A DNA stretch of 64,000 nt from Salinimicrobium marinum (GTDB lineage Bacteria > Bacteroidota > Bacteroidia > Flavobacteriales > Flavobacteriaceae): positions 62,001-126,000 of the forward strand of contig NZ_BMXB01000007.1 in assembly GCF_014651535.1 (NCBI RefSeq), read 5' to 3'. The notes beneath the pieces are model-generated. The model worked only from the letters and a program-made list of their open reading frames with translations, was not told where the DNA came from and ran no database searches. Every line of letters starts with the position of its first letter. Positions within the stretch are counted from its first letter, which is position 1. The translations under genes and the position numbers were made by a program. Below, piece after piece: positions 17,288 through 25,892 of this stretch.

Positions 17288-18100
17288 TTAATTGCTGTAG
17301 TTCTCACAAGCTTTTCTCACACTACCGTGCTCCTTTAGCAGTTGAGCAGCCTGCTCCTCTCCTATTTTTAGCTCCTCCATGATCATTTTAACACCACGGT
17401 TTACGAGCTTCTTGTTAGAAAGCTGCATATCGACCATTTTGTTACCTTTTACCCTGCCCATTTTGATCATTGTACTGGTTGAGATCATGTTTAGTACAAG
17501 CTTTTGAGCAGTACCAGATTTCATACGGGTGCTTCCAGTTACAAATTCCGGTCCTACCACACATTCTATGGCATATTCTGCTTCAGCAGCCAAAGGACTG
17601 CCTTCATTACAGGTAATGCATCCCGTAGTTATGCCTTCTTTCCTGGCTTTTTTTACTCCGCCAATTACATATGGGGTAGTTCCCGAAGCTGCAATTCCTA
17701 CTAAAACATCTTTTTCACTTATATGGAATTCCTGAAGGTCTTTCCAGGCCTGTTCTGTATCATCTTCGGCATTCTCCACGGCATTTCGTAAGGCTGTGTC
17801 ACCACCGGCAATTAAGCCTATAACCCAGTCTCCAGAAACCCCGAAAGTAGGCGGAATTTCAGAAGCATCGAGAACACCTAGCCTGCCGCTGGTGCCTGCA
17901 CCAATGTAAAACAACCTTCCCCCCTGCTCCATTTTCTCTACGATCACGTCTACAAGTTTTTCAATTTCGGGGATCTTCTTTTCAATCGCTTTTGGAACAG
18001 ATTGATCTTCTTTATTCATATTAGAAAGCAGTTCCCGGCTACTCATTTTTTCCAAATGATCGTAGTTCGAAGAACGCTCTGTACTCTGTTTATTATCCAT
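17288..18100 (-). CDS. murQ: N-acetylmuramic acid 6-phosphate etherase
   Basis: This enzyme cleaves the D-lactyl ether of MurNAc-6-phosphate to give GlcNAc-6-phosphate and lactate in the cytoplasm. The SIS-fold signature IGAGTSGRLGVLDASEIPP spans 66-84 with the catalytic Glu81, and a second landmark GSTRMKSGTAQKLVLNM follows. The C-terminal segment EEQAAQLLKEHGSVRKACE is the small UBA-like end of the family. The length of 270 is at the short end of the usual 270-300. It is the last gene of a minus-strand operon with a GH20 hexosaminidase, creatininase-family protein, sugar transporter and ROK kinase, which together point to use of peptidoglycan- or chitin-derived amino sugars. Confidence 0.95.
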   Translation of the reverse strand: MDNKQSTERSSNYDHLEKMSSRELLSNMNKEDQSVPKAIEKKIPEIEKLVDVIVEKMEQGGRLFYIGAGTSGRLGVLDASEIPPTFGVSGDWVIGLIAGGDTALRNAVENAEDDTEQAWKDLQEFHISEKDVLVGIAASGTTPYVIGGVKKARKEGITTGCITCNEGSPLAAEAEYAIECVVGPEFVTGSTRMKSGTAQKLVLNMISTSTMIKMGRVKGNKMVDMQLSNKKLVNRGVKMIMEELKIGEEQAAQLLKEHGSVRKACENYSN

Positions 18101-18117
18101 ATTTTTTAAAACTTCTT

Positions 18118-19719
18118 TTATTCTGAAAGTGGTATGAAATTAGAAAAGATTCCCGGAACTGCTTTTTCTGTGCCCCAGTCTACCCCGGGTGTTCTGTAAA
18201 AATTAATATCTAAAGCTCTTAATCGATCCCCGTGTTTTCCAAGTCTCTGTTTAAATTCATCGTAATTCCTTTTTTCGCCAGAAGTCCAGCCGATCTCTGC
18301 AGCGGCTATGGCACGTGGCCAGAATCGGTTATCCAACATTTCGTCTGAAAGTACAAACTCGCTCCAAACAGCTGCCTCTACCCCAATTACATTAGGATCA
18401 TCGCTGTTGAAACTGTAGGTGTCCTCCAGGCTTACCCCGTCTTTTTTACACCAGTTATTGGTATTCTCCTGCCCCGGAATATTTGCATGATCTAAATACA
18501 GTTGAGAGCATAAAGAGTGAATTGTTTTGATGTCCTTCACCACACTTTCCACCTTACCATGCCATCGCTGACTAATAAGACTGGAACTCACCTCTGCCTT
18601 GGTCACTTCTTCCCAACCAATGGTTGTTTTCCCATAAGTCTGAACAATAGAATCTGCTTTCACCACAAATTCTTTATAGCGCGGATCCTCGATCTCATCT
18701 CCACCAATATGGATCCATGGACCTTTGGTGATCTCTGCCATCTCACCTATCACATCGTTCACGAATTCATAGATCTCAGGATTCTCAAGGCAAAATTTAC
18801 TCCAGCCCACGTTGTAATCCTGAAACATTTCGGGAGGGGTTGCACGTTTGGGAGTAAGATTTGTGTAGTCATCACAGTTCAATTCAGGATAAGACATGAG
18901 TGCAGCATATATGTGGCCCGGCATATCAATTTCAGGAATGATAATAATATTTCTTGCAAGTGCATAATCCTGTAGGTCCTTGTACTCTTCCTGAGTCAGG
19001 AATCCTGCTCTTCCTCTTCTCACAGATGCTTTTCCTCCAACTTCTGTAAGTTTAGGCCAGCCTTTAATCTCAATTCTCCACCCTTGATCATCACTAAGGT
19101 GAAGGTGAAGACGATTCATTTTATACATTGCCATTCTGTCCACATGTCGCTTTAAATAATCCAGACCAAAAAAGCTTCGGGCGACATCCACCATGGTGCC
19201 TCTCCAGGCAAATTCCGGTTGATCTTCGATCAAAGCTTGTCTAAGCACAACTTGACTTTCTAGTTGCTGTTTTTCAATTTCCGGAGGAAACATTTGCCGA
19301 AGCGTCTGGATTCCGTAGAAAAGTCCGGCTTGGGAAGCCGCTTTCAGAAGTACACCATCATCTGTAATACTTAACTGATATCCTTCCTCTCCCAAAGTTC
19401 CCTCGAGCGAGGCATCCTGTTCAATTTTCCAGTTTCCGCAGTCACCGGAAGCCTGAGTGGCGACCGTTACACCTGCCTTTGAAAGTAAAGCCTCAAGCCA
19501 TTGCGAAGCTTCTTTTCCTTCTCCTGTATAACAAATAGTATTCTGCTGCGGAATGACATAAGCCTTGCTCTCCCAGGATACCTGTGCTGGTAGTGGGATC
19601 AAAGCCGGTTCTTCGGGTAAAGCAGTAGCTTGCGGAGCCTCCACCTGTTCTGTACCCCCGCAGGATAATACCATTGTTGCGATTAGGAATAAACTAAAGC
19701 TTTTAAAAATGTTTTTCAT
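18118..19719 (-). CDS. GH20 beta-N-acetylhexosaminidase lipoprotein
   Basis: The 533-residue product has a lipobox at Cys20 (TMVLSC-GGTE), an N-terminal GH20b domain (about 40-160) and a GH20 TIM barrel from about 164. Landmarks are FAWRGTMVDVARSFF (170-184), LHLHLSDDQGWRIE (204-217) and the catalytic Asp341-Glu342 pair in IHIGGDEIE. These enzymes remove terminal GlcNAc or GalNAc by substrate-assisted catalysis. As a lipoprotein it would act in the periplasm or at the surface. It lies 17 bases upstream of murQ on the same strand and would release GlcNAc from muropeptides or chitooligosaccharides for import by the neighbouring transporter. The catalytic residues are intact. Confidence 0.95.
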   Translation of the reverse strand: MKNIFKSFSLFLIATMVLSCGGTEQVEAPQATALPEEPALIPLPAQVSWESKAYVIPQQNTICYTGEGKEASQWLEALLSKAGVTVATQASGDCGNWKIEQDASLEGTLGEEGYQLSITDDGVLLKAASQAGLFYGIQTLRQMFPPEIEKQQLESQVVLRQALIEDQPEFAWRGTMVDVARSFFGLDYLKRHVDRMAMYKMNRLHLHLSDDQGWRIEIKGWPKLTEVGGKASVRRGRAGFLTQEEYKDLQDYALARNIIIIPEIDMPGHIYAALMSYPELNCDDYTNLTPKRATPPEMFQDYNVGWSKFCLENPEIYEFVNDVIGEMAEITKGPWIHIGGDEIEDPRYKEFVVKADSIVQTYGKTTIGWEEVTKAEVSSSLISQRWHGKVESVVKDIKTIHSLCSQLYLDHANIPGQENTNNWCKKDGVSLEDTYSFNSDDPNVIGVEAAVWSEFVLSDEMLDNRFWPRAIAAAEIGWTSGEKRNYDEFKQRLGKHGDRLRALDINFYRTPGVDWGTEKAVPGIFSNFIPLSE

Positions 19720-19752
19720 AATATTATTTTTTAAGGATAATGGTCCTGGGAA

Positions 19753-20520
19753 TTACTGGCCTTCGTACCGTTTCTCGGGGTTGATGCTATTCATTTCTAT
19801 AATTAAACCGGATATCTGCTGAGTTACGGCCTCAAAGAATTTATTCCCTTTTTCTTCGGAAGCTTTTTTGGGATTTCCTACACCTGTGTCGGCCGAAACC
19901 ATCTTCCATTTCCGTTCAGACCAGGCCCAGCCTTCTTTAATCCCAATAATACGTGACTTCTTCTCCTCCCCGTTTCCGGCTTCTTCAAGCGGAAGCACAA
20001 GATCGGGTTTAAGGTGCAGCATGAGGCTGGTCTCCATTTCATCGGCGTGGTCTCCTGTTTCTTCAAAATACTCATTTCTGTCTACCGTCTGAAAAAAATT
20101 GGTAGTCACCAGCATCATTTCCGGATACCTGGCTCCTACTTCTCTAAGCAGAGCTTTGAAATTATTTCCGCCGTGCCCATTTAATAAAAGTAATTTGTTA
20201 ATTCCCTGCCGGTTTAAAACCTCCACAATATCTGATAAAATCGCAAGTTGTGTGCTGGGATAAAGATTCATACAAAGATCTACCTCTGCCTGACCCGTAT
20301 TAACGCCAAATGGAATATTGGGTAGCACCAACACTTTCGCGCCGGCATTCCAGGCTTTTTTAGCAGCTTCGGCAGCAATTGCCTCGATCTGATAATTATC
20401 TGTTGCGTACGGCAAATGATAATTATGAGCCTCGGTAGCACCCCAGGTAAGTACCGCTACCTCGGTTTTCTGATCTTTTATTGTTTTCCAGTTCGATTCA
20501 GCCAGGATGTATGGTCTCAT
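19753..20520 (-). CDS. Creatininase family amidohydrolase, unknown substrate
   Basis: This 255-residue cytosolic protein has the metal-binding pattern of the creatininase family: Glu30 and His32 in WGATEAHNYHLP, Asp41 in ATDNY, His116 in LLNGHGGNN and Glu163 in ADEMETS. The usual Gly after the first His is Asn here (HNYH). The family includes creatininase, mycofactocin MftE and 3-dehydro-scyllo-inosose and formamide-type hydrolases, all cleaving C-N bonds with two metal ions. The start overlaps the transporter stop by four bases (ATGA) and the gene lies between a transporter and a GH20 enzyme, so a role in an amide-containing sugar, such as deacylation or lactam opening, is plausible but unproven. 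Confidence 0.85.
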   Translation of the reverse strand: MRPYILAESNWKTIKDQKTEVAVLTWGATEAHNYHLPYATDNYQIEAIAAEAAKKAWNAGAKVLVLPNIPFGVNTGQAEVDLCMNLYPSTQLAILSDIVEVLNRQGINKLLLLNGHGGNNFKALLREVGARYPEMMLVTTNFFQTVDRNEYFEETGDHADEMETSLMLHLKPDLVLPLEEAGNGEEKKSRIIGIKEGWAWSERKWKMVSADTGVGNPKKASEEKGNKFFEAVTQQISGLIIEMNSINPEKRYEGQ

Positions 20521-21785
20521 GCTTTTCTTATTTTATGTCCTGCAATTGCGTAGTATAGTATAAATAAATAAAGCGGAACGGCTACCCAGTATGCTCCCTG
20601 TTTGTCCATAACTTCTGCCAAGCCTCCATAAGCAAGCGGGATAATAGCTCCACCCGCGATTCCCATAACAAGCAGGGAAGAAACAGCCTTAGTTAATTTC
20701 CCTACATCTGCCAGAGCCAAAGGCCAAATTGCCGGCCACATGAGGGAATTTGCCAATCCCAGAAGAGCAATAAAAGTCACAGATAAAAAGCCTGAGGTAA
20801 AAATGGCTCCCACTGTAAATACCACTCCTAAAATAGCACACACTTTTAAGGCATTCTCCTGTTTAATGTATTTGGGAATAGCTACAATACCTATTAAATA
20901 ACCTACAATCATTGCAGCCATGGTACCGGTTGTGAAGCTTTTCGCAGTTTCGAAATCGAATCCCTGGAAAATCCCGTAATCAATGATGGTATCAACAGCA
21001 ATCACTTCCACTCCCACGTAAATGAACAGCGTTATCACCCCCAGAATGGCGTGTGGATAATCGGAGATCTTTTTCGCTTCTTTCTGTACAGCATTTGCAT
21101 CCTCTTTATCTTCTGCTTCTACTTCCGGAAGGCTGGACTTATAGACCCACAAAGCCAAAGCAAGCAGCACTACAATAATCCCGATGTATGGGGGAATTAC
21201 CCTTAGCGCCATCTCATCCAGGGCAGCTTCATTAGTGGTTCCAGCGAGTTCTTCGGCTTTATCCAACTGAAGAAAAAATCCTATCAAAATAGGAGCCGCA
21301 GCACCTGCAAGTTTATTACATATCCCCATGATACTAATCCGTTTTGCAGCACTCTCTGCCGGCCCAACTATAGTAACATAAGGATTAACCGCAGTTTGAA
21401 GGATGGCCAATCCACCTCCCATAACAAACAATCCCAACAGAAAAATTAAGTAGGTGCGGCTCATTGCCGCCGGAATAAAAAGCAATGCTCCTAAAGCCAT
21501 TACTCCCAAAGCGACCGACATTCCTTTTTTGAATCCGAAATGATTGAGGGTCCTGGTAGAAATTGGCGCCATGACCACATAAGCAATATAGAAAGCAAAG
21601 GTTACAAAATACGATTGAAAAGTTGTGAGTTCACAAGCGATCTTAAGGTAAGGAATGAGAAGCGCATTAAGCCAGGTAACGAATCCGAAGATAAAGAACA
21701 GGGCTCCAATAATTATAATAGACCGGGTTGCGTCACTTGAAGCTTTGTCTTTTTTGGTTTCTTCGGTTGTATTATATTTTGCCAT
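20517..21785 (-). CDS. MFS sugar transporter, FHS (FucP/NagP-like) family
   Basis: The 422-residue integral inner-membrane protein has about 12 hydrophobic segments. The start region SIIIIGALFFIFGFVTWLNALLIPYLK is the hallmark of fucose/glucose-galactose/NagP-type proton symporters, and GGGLAILQTAVNPYV is the matching segment of the fifth helix region. It probably brings GlcNAc, MurNAc or a related amino sugar into the cytoplasm, given the GH20, MurQ and ROK kinase partners (inference). Its last four bases overlap the creatininase-family start. The N-terminal 22 residues are polar and cytosolic. Confidence 0.88.
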   Translation of the reverse strand: MAKYNTTEETKKDKASSDATRSIIIIGALFFIFGFVTWLNALLIPYLKIACELTTFQSYFVTFAFYIAYVVMAPISTRTLNHFGFKKGMSVALGVMALGALLFIPAAMSRTYLIFLLGLFVMGGGLAILQTAVNPYVTIVGPAESAAKRISIMGICNKLAGAAAPILIGFFLQLDKAEELAGTTNEAALDEMALRVIPPYIGIIVVLLALALWVYKSSLPEVEAEDKEDANAVQKEAKKISDYPHAILGVITLFIYVGVEVIAVDTIIDYGIFQGFDFETAKSFTTGTMAAMIVGYLIGIVAIPKYIKQENALKVCAILGVVFTVGAIFTSGFLSVTFIALLGLANSLMWPAIWPLALADVGKLTKAVSSLLVMGIAGGAIIPLAYGGLAEVMDKQGAYWVAVPLYLFILYYAIAGHKIRKA

Positions 21786-21832
21786 TTGGTTGTTGGTTAA
21801 AACTTTTGGAGGTTATTGAAGACTATTTAATT

Positions 21833-22699
21833 TTATGTAATTTCTGCTCTTTGCTGTTGATAGGATACCACCAGTGCAGCAGCGCCCAATATTGCAATAT
21901 CGGAAGTTTTGGATGGCTGGATGATCAATTGATCCCTCACTTTTTTAAAGGGATAACTGTCCAGGCTGTTCTCCATTGGTTCCTTAAAAAACTCATACGA
22001 CTGGCTTACTGAACCTCCCAGAAAAACGGCTTCAGGAGAAAGAACATTCATAATAATTTTCAAAGCATTTCCCAGATGAAATCCGAATTCCTCAAACATT
22101 TTTAAGGCCTTGGGATCTCCTTTCTCTGCAAGAAAATTTACTTCCCCTCCTTTTAAACCATATTTTGAAAAAAAGAATTTTCCGCTACAGTAATCTTCAA
22201 TTGTTTTGTCCAGATAAGGAATATTACCCAGTTCTCCGGCACTTGACAAAGTTCCGGAGTAAAGCTGATGATTAATAATGATCCCGGAACCAAACCCGGT
22301 GCCCAGGGTCACTCCAACAAGATTTTTAAAAGCACTCCCATCTCCAAAGATCTTTTCCCCAAGAGCAAAAACATTCGCATCATTGGTAATCATTACCGGC
22401 TTTTTGAAATGATCTTCAAGGTGCTGTTTTAAATGTACTTCTTTCCAGGATGGAATGTTGGTAAGGTCATAAATAATGCCTTTTTCTTCATCTACTAATC
22501 CCGGAACACCAATTCCAATTCCTGTTACCTGGGGATCATCCACCTCCTCAATCTTATGGATAAGGTTGTTTATAATCTCATCCCGGGAAGCATTTGCTAA
22601 AGTGGGAAATTTTAATTCTCTGGTTACCTTAGAGTCCTGTACAAGACCTATATGGATCTTGGTAGCACCAATGTCAATTCCTATAATTTTATCGCTCAT
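21833..22699 (-). CDS. ROK family sugar kinase (probable amino sugar or glucose kinase)
   Basis: The 288-residue protein has the ROK ATP-binding phosphate loop GIDIGATKIHIG (7-18) and the catalytic Asp107 in ITNDANVFALGE, then TLGTGFGSGIIIN (131-143). The usual zinc-binding elements are degenerate: the GExGH motif reads GELGN (Asn159) and the CxCGxxGCxE box is reduced to EDYCSG. ROK members without zinc sites exist in Bacteroidota. As first gene of the operon with a transporter, GH20 enzyme and MurQ, it probably phosphorylates imported GlcNAc or MurNAc at C6. A MurNAc kinase (AnmK or AmgK) is otherwise missing here, so this kinase may fill that step (inference). Confidence 0.85.
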   Translation of the reverse strand: MSDKIIGIDIGATKIHIGLVQDSKVTRELKFPTLANASRDEIINNLIHKIEEVDDPQVTGIGIGVPGLVDEEKGIIYDLTNIPSWKEVHLKQHLEDHFKKPVMITNDANVFALGEKIFGDGSAFKNLVGVTLGTGFGSGIIINHQLYSGTLSSAGELGNIPYLDKTIEDYCSGKFFFSKYGLKGGEVNFLAEKGDPKALKMFEEFGFHLGNALKIIMNVLSPEAVFLGGSVSQSYEFFKEPMENSLDSYPFKKVRDQLIIQPSKTSDIAILGAAALVVSYQQQRAEIT

Positions 22700-22911
22700 C
22701 TGCTATGATTTTTATCCCGGCTTAGGAAAAGTAGCTTCTAATCTTTCTATAAATTAAAAAGATAATTCACACAAAGTAGGAATCTTTTTTTATAAAATCC
22801 AAATACTTCTATTATTTTTTTATAAAAGTCTTCTGTTTTGCTTCGTTTGCTGAAATTATCCAATAGGAAATACTCCATCTGAATATTTTCTTTAAAGAGT
22901 TGTAAATAAAC

Positions 22912-22919
22912 TATATTTG
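22912..22919 (+). promoter_or_regulatory. Candidate -7 element upstream of lepA
   Basis: TATATTTG matches the Bacteroidota TAnnTTTG element and lies 55 bases upstream of the lepA ATG. No well-spaced -33 TTG is evident. Confidence 0.5.
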
Positions 22920-22974
22920 TCTCCTAAAATAAAGCCGGAAGTAGATTCTTTTTATCCGGCTATGAAAAAGATAT

Positions 22975-24771
22975 ATGAAGCACATACGTAACTTTTGCAT
23001 AATAGCCCATATTGATCACGGGAAGAGCACACTGGCAGACAGATTGCTGGATTTCACAGGTTCTGTAACAGAGCGTGAAAAACAGGAGCAGCTACTCGAT
23101 AGTATGGATCTTGAACGTGAACGTGGTATTACTATTAAGAGTCATGCCATCCAGATGGACTATACGTACAAAGGTGAAGAATATACCCTAAATCTAATTG
23201 ATACTCCGGGTCACGTGGATTTCTCTTACGAAGTTTCCAGGTCTATCGCAGCATGTGAAGGTGCTTTACTTGTGGTGGATGCCGCTCAAAGTATACAGGC
23301 ACAAACTATCTCTAACCTGTACCTTGCTTTAGAAAATGATCTTGAGATCATTCCTGTACTGAATAAAGTAGATCTTCCCAGTGCAAATCCTGAAGTGGTT
23401 ACCGATGATATTGTTGACCTTCTAGGCTGTGATCCTTCTGAAGTTATTCCGGCAAGTGCTAAAACCGGAATAGGAATTGAAGAAATACTAGCTGCCATTA
23501 TAGAACGTATTCCGCCACCAACCGGGAAAGTAGATGCTCCGTTAAGAGCGCTTATTTTTGATTCGGTTTATAATCCTTTTAGAGGTGTGGAAACATATTT
23601 CCGGGTTATTAACGGGTCTATAAAGAAAGGTCAGAATATAAAATTTGTCGCCACAGATAAAAATTATTCTGCCGATGAAGTTGGAACATTGAGGCTGAAG
23701 CAGTTCCCCAGGCAGGAGATTAAAACGGGAGATGTGGGTTACCTCATCACCGGAATAAAAGAAGCAAAGGAGGTTAAAGTAGGTGATACCATCACCGATG
23801 CAAAAAATCCTACTACCGAAGCTGTACCAGGATTTGAGGACGTAAAACCAATGGTTTTCGCCGGAATATATCCTGTAGATACCGAAGATTACGAAGAACT
23901 GCGCGCTTCCATGGAAAAACTGCAGCTAAATGATGCTTCCCTGGTATTTACCCCCGAAAGCTCTGCTGCTTTAGGATTCGGTTTCCGTTGTGGATTTCTG
24001 GGAATGTTACACCTGGAGATCATTCAGGAACGACTCGAGCGGGAATTTGATATGACCGTAATTACTACCGTTCCTAACGTATCTTATCAGGCATATACCC
24101 ATAAAAATCCGAATGATGTCATTCTGGTAAACAACCCATCAGATTTACCTGAACCTTCCAGCCTTGCCAAGGTAGAGGAACCGTATATTAAGGCAACCAT
24201 CATTACAAAATCTGATTTTGTAGGTCCGGTCATGTCCTTATGTATTGAAAAAAGGGGAGAGATCACGAATCAAACATATCTTACTACCGAAAGGGTGGAA
24301 TTATCTTTTGATATGCCCCTAGCAGAAATTGTATTTGACTTCTACGACAGGTTAAAAACAGTTTCCAAAGGATACGCCTCTTTTGATTATGCGCCTATTG
24401 GAATGCGCCAGTCTAAACTTGTAAAGGTTGACGTTCTTCTTAACGGAAATGTGGTAGATGCACTTTCAGCTTTATTACACGTTGATAATGCCTATGACAT
24501 AGGGAAAAAAATGTGTGAAAAACTGAAGGAATTAATTCCGAGACAACAATTTGATATTCCAATTCAGGCCGCAATTGGTGCTAAAATTATTGCTCGTGAA
24601 ACTGTGAAGGCTTTGAGAAAAGATGTGACCGCAAAATGTTACGGAGGTGATATTTCCCGAAAAAGAAAACTTCTTGAAAAGCAGAAAAAAGGTAAAAAAC
24701 GTATGCGCCAGGTAGGAAATGTAGAAATTCCACAGGAAGCGTTTATGGCTGTTTTGAAGTTGAATGACTAA
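22975..24771 (+). CDS. lepA: Translation elongation factor 4 (back-translocating GTPase)
   Basis: EF4 binds ribosomes and modulates elongation under stress. The 598-residue length matches the family. The GTPase motifs are clear: [10 protein letters not shown] at the start (G1, 11-20), RGITIKSH (G2), DTPGH (G3) and NKVDLP (G4). The LepA-specific C-terminal domain is present with [20 protein letters not shown] near the end. The ATG at 22975 is the conserved start ([18 protein letters not shown]); an ATG at 22962 is out of frame. It is monocistronic, with a strong hairpin terminator at 24795, and divergent from the ROK kinase operon across 275 bases. Confidence 0.98.
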   Translation: MKHIRNFCIIAHIDHGKSTLADRLLDFTGSVTEREKQEQLLDSMDLERERGITIKSHAIQMDYTYKGEEYTLNLIDTPGHVDFSYEVSRSIAACEGALLVVDAAQSIQAQTISNLYLALENDLEIIPVLNKVDLPSANPEVVTDDIVDLLGCDPSEVIPASAKTGIGIEEILAAIIERIPPPTGKVDAPLRALIFDSVYNPFRGVETYFRVINGSIKKGQNIKFVATDKNYSADEVGTLRLKQFPRQEIKTGDVGYLITGIKEAKEVKVGDTITDAKNPTTEAVPGFEDVKPMVFAGIYPVDTEDYEELRASMEKLQLNDASLVFTPESSAALGFGFRCGFLGMLHLEIIQERLEREFDMTVITTVPNVSYQAYTHKNPNDVILVNNPSDLPEPSSLAKVEEPYIKATIITKSDFVGPVMSLCIEKRGEITNQTYLTTERVELSFDMPLAEIVFDFYDRLKTVSKGYASFDYAPIGMRQSKLVKVDVLLNGNVVDALSALLHVDNAYDIGKKMCEKLKELIPRQQFDIPIQAAIGAKIIARETVKALRKDVTAKCYGGDISRKRKLLEKQKKGKKRMRQVGNVEIPQEAFMAVLKLND

Positions 24772-24794
24772 CTAGTTTTAAAAAGATATAATTT

Positions 24795-24823
24795 AACCCT
24801 CACAGATTTCGACTGTGAGGGTT
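24795..24823 (+). terminator. Rho-independent terminator after lepA
   Basis: An 11-base-pair perfect stem (AACCCTCACAG with CTGTGAGGGTT) around loop ATTTCGA is followed by TATATTTTATT. Confidence 0.85.
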
Positions 24824-25133
24824 TATATTTTATTACAGAAGCTTATGGACTCTTTAGAAGAAAATTTGAATTTAAAGAAGTAATTCATACCAGTAGGAAT
24901 CCTGATGTCATTCAAAAAAGAAAATAGCTAATTCCAATAATTTTACAGTCCATTTCAGGAGAATTCTGAAAAATTATCTAAGCAGCATTCTTTTTAAATT
25001 CCCGCTTTTACAGCTCCTGGATTCAAATTTATTCTCCTCCTATGTTTTTTATAACTTTGAATAAACGCTGCTTTCTGATAAGAGCACTTCAGAACTTATT
25101 TAAAGTCTGAATTATGATCTAAAAATAATACCT
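24824..25133 (+). other. Intergenic region between lepA and yebC
   Basis: About 310 bases of AT-rich sequence without a plausible open frame or recognisable RNA. It contains one good -7 element (25052-25059) that probably drives yebC. Confidence 0.6.
25052..25059 (+). promoter_or_regulatory. Candidate -7 element upstream of yebC
   Basis: TAACTTTG matches TAnnTTTG and lies 74 bases upstream of the yebC start, implying a leader of about 70 bases. Confidence 0.5.
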
Positions 25134-25892
25134 ATGGCCGGACACAGCAAATGGGCGAATATAAAGCATCGTAAAGGAGCACAGGACAAGAAGCGGGCTA
25201 AAGAGTTCACAAGAGCAATAAAAGACATTAGCGTGGCTGTAAAAGAGGGTGGAGGACCAGATCCTGAGACTAATCCTGCCCTGCGTACTGCCGTTTCAAA
25301 TGCCAAAGGGGTGAATATGCCCAAAGACACCATAGAGCGCGCTATAAAGAAAGCCAGTGGGGCAGAGGCAGAGAATTTTGAAGCTGTTACTTTTGAAGGC
25401 TATGGTCCTAACGGAATTGCTTTTTTTATAGAATGTACTACAGACAATACTAATCGGACAGTGGCTTCTGTTCGGTCTATTTTTTCCAAAAATGGCGGAA
25501 GTCTTGGCACCAATGGCTCCCTGGAATTCTTATTTGACAAAAAAGGGGTCTTTGTGATCGAGAAGGAAAAAATGAATCACGGACTGGAAGAATTTGAACT
25601 GGAGCTCATTGAAGGAGGTGCCACCAGCATTGAGAAAGAGGAGGATGTTTTGATAGTATATTCTGAATTTACCGATTTCGGATTAATGTCTTCAAAGCTG
25701 GAAGAGCTAGGCATTGAAACGAAAAGCTCAGAGGTGCAGCGAATTCCGCTGAACACGATTGAACTGCCTGTTAATGATGCCCGAAAGATCCTCAATCTTG
25801 TGGAAAGATTTGAAGATGATGATGACGTCCAGAATGTGTATCACAATTTAGAAATTTCAGATGAACTTATCGCAGAACTGGAAAAAGACTAA
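25134..25892 (+). CDS. yebC: YebC/PmpR family (TACO1-like) translation/transcription regulator
   Basis: The 252-residue product starts with the family hallmark MAGHSKWANIKHRKG and continues with NPALRTAVSNAKGVNMPKD, ERAIKK and FEGYGPNGIAFFIE. Members help ribosomes through proline-rich stretches or act as DNA-binding regulators; the exact role here is not deducible. Length is normal (about 240-250). It is monocistronic and its last four bases overlap the end of the convergent antiporter gene (25889-25892), so the two transcripts converge without a terminator hairpin between them. Confidence 0.95.
   Translation: MAGHSKWANIKHRKGAQDKKRAKEFTRAIKDISVAVKEGGGPDPETNPALRTAVSNAKGVNMPKDTIERAIKKASGAEAENFEAVTFEGYGPNGIAFFIECTTDNTNRTVASVRSIFSKNGGSLGTNGSLEFLFDKKGVFVIEKEKMNHGLEEFELELIEGGATSIEKEEDVLIVYSEFTDFGLMSSKLEELGIETKSSEVQRIPLNTIELPVNDARKILNLVERFEDDDDVQNVYHNLEISDELIAELEKD

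Noticed and set aside
18517-18975. 152-codon open frame on the plus strand opposite the GH20 gene
   Set aside because: It lies wholly antisense to an intact GH20 gene, has Cys/His/Phe-rich composition and no recognisable domain.
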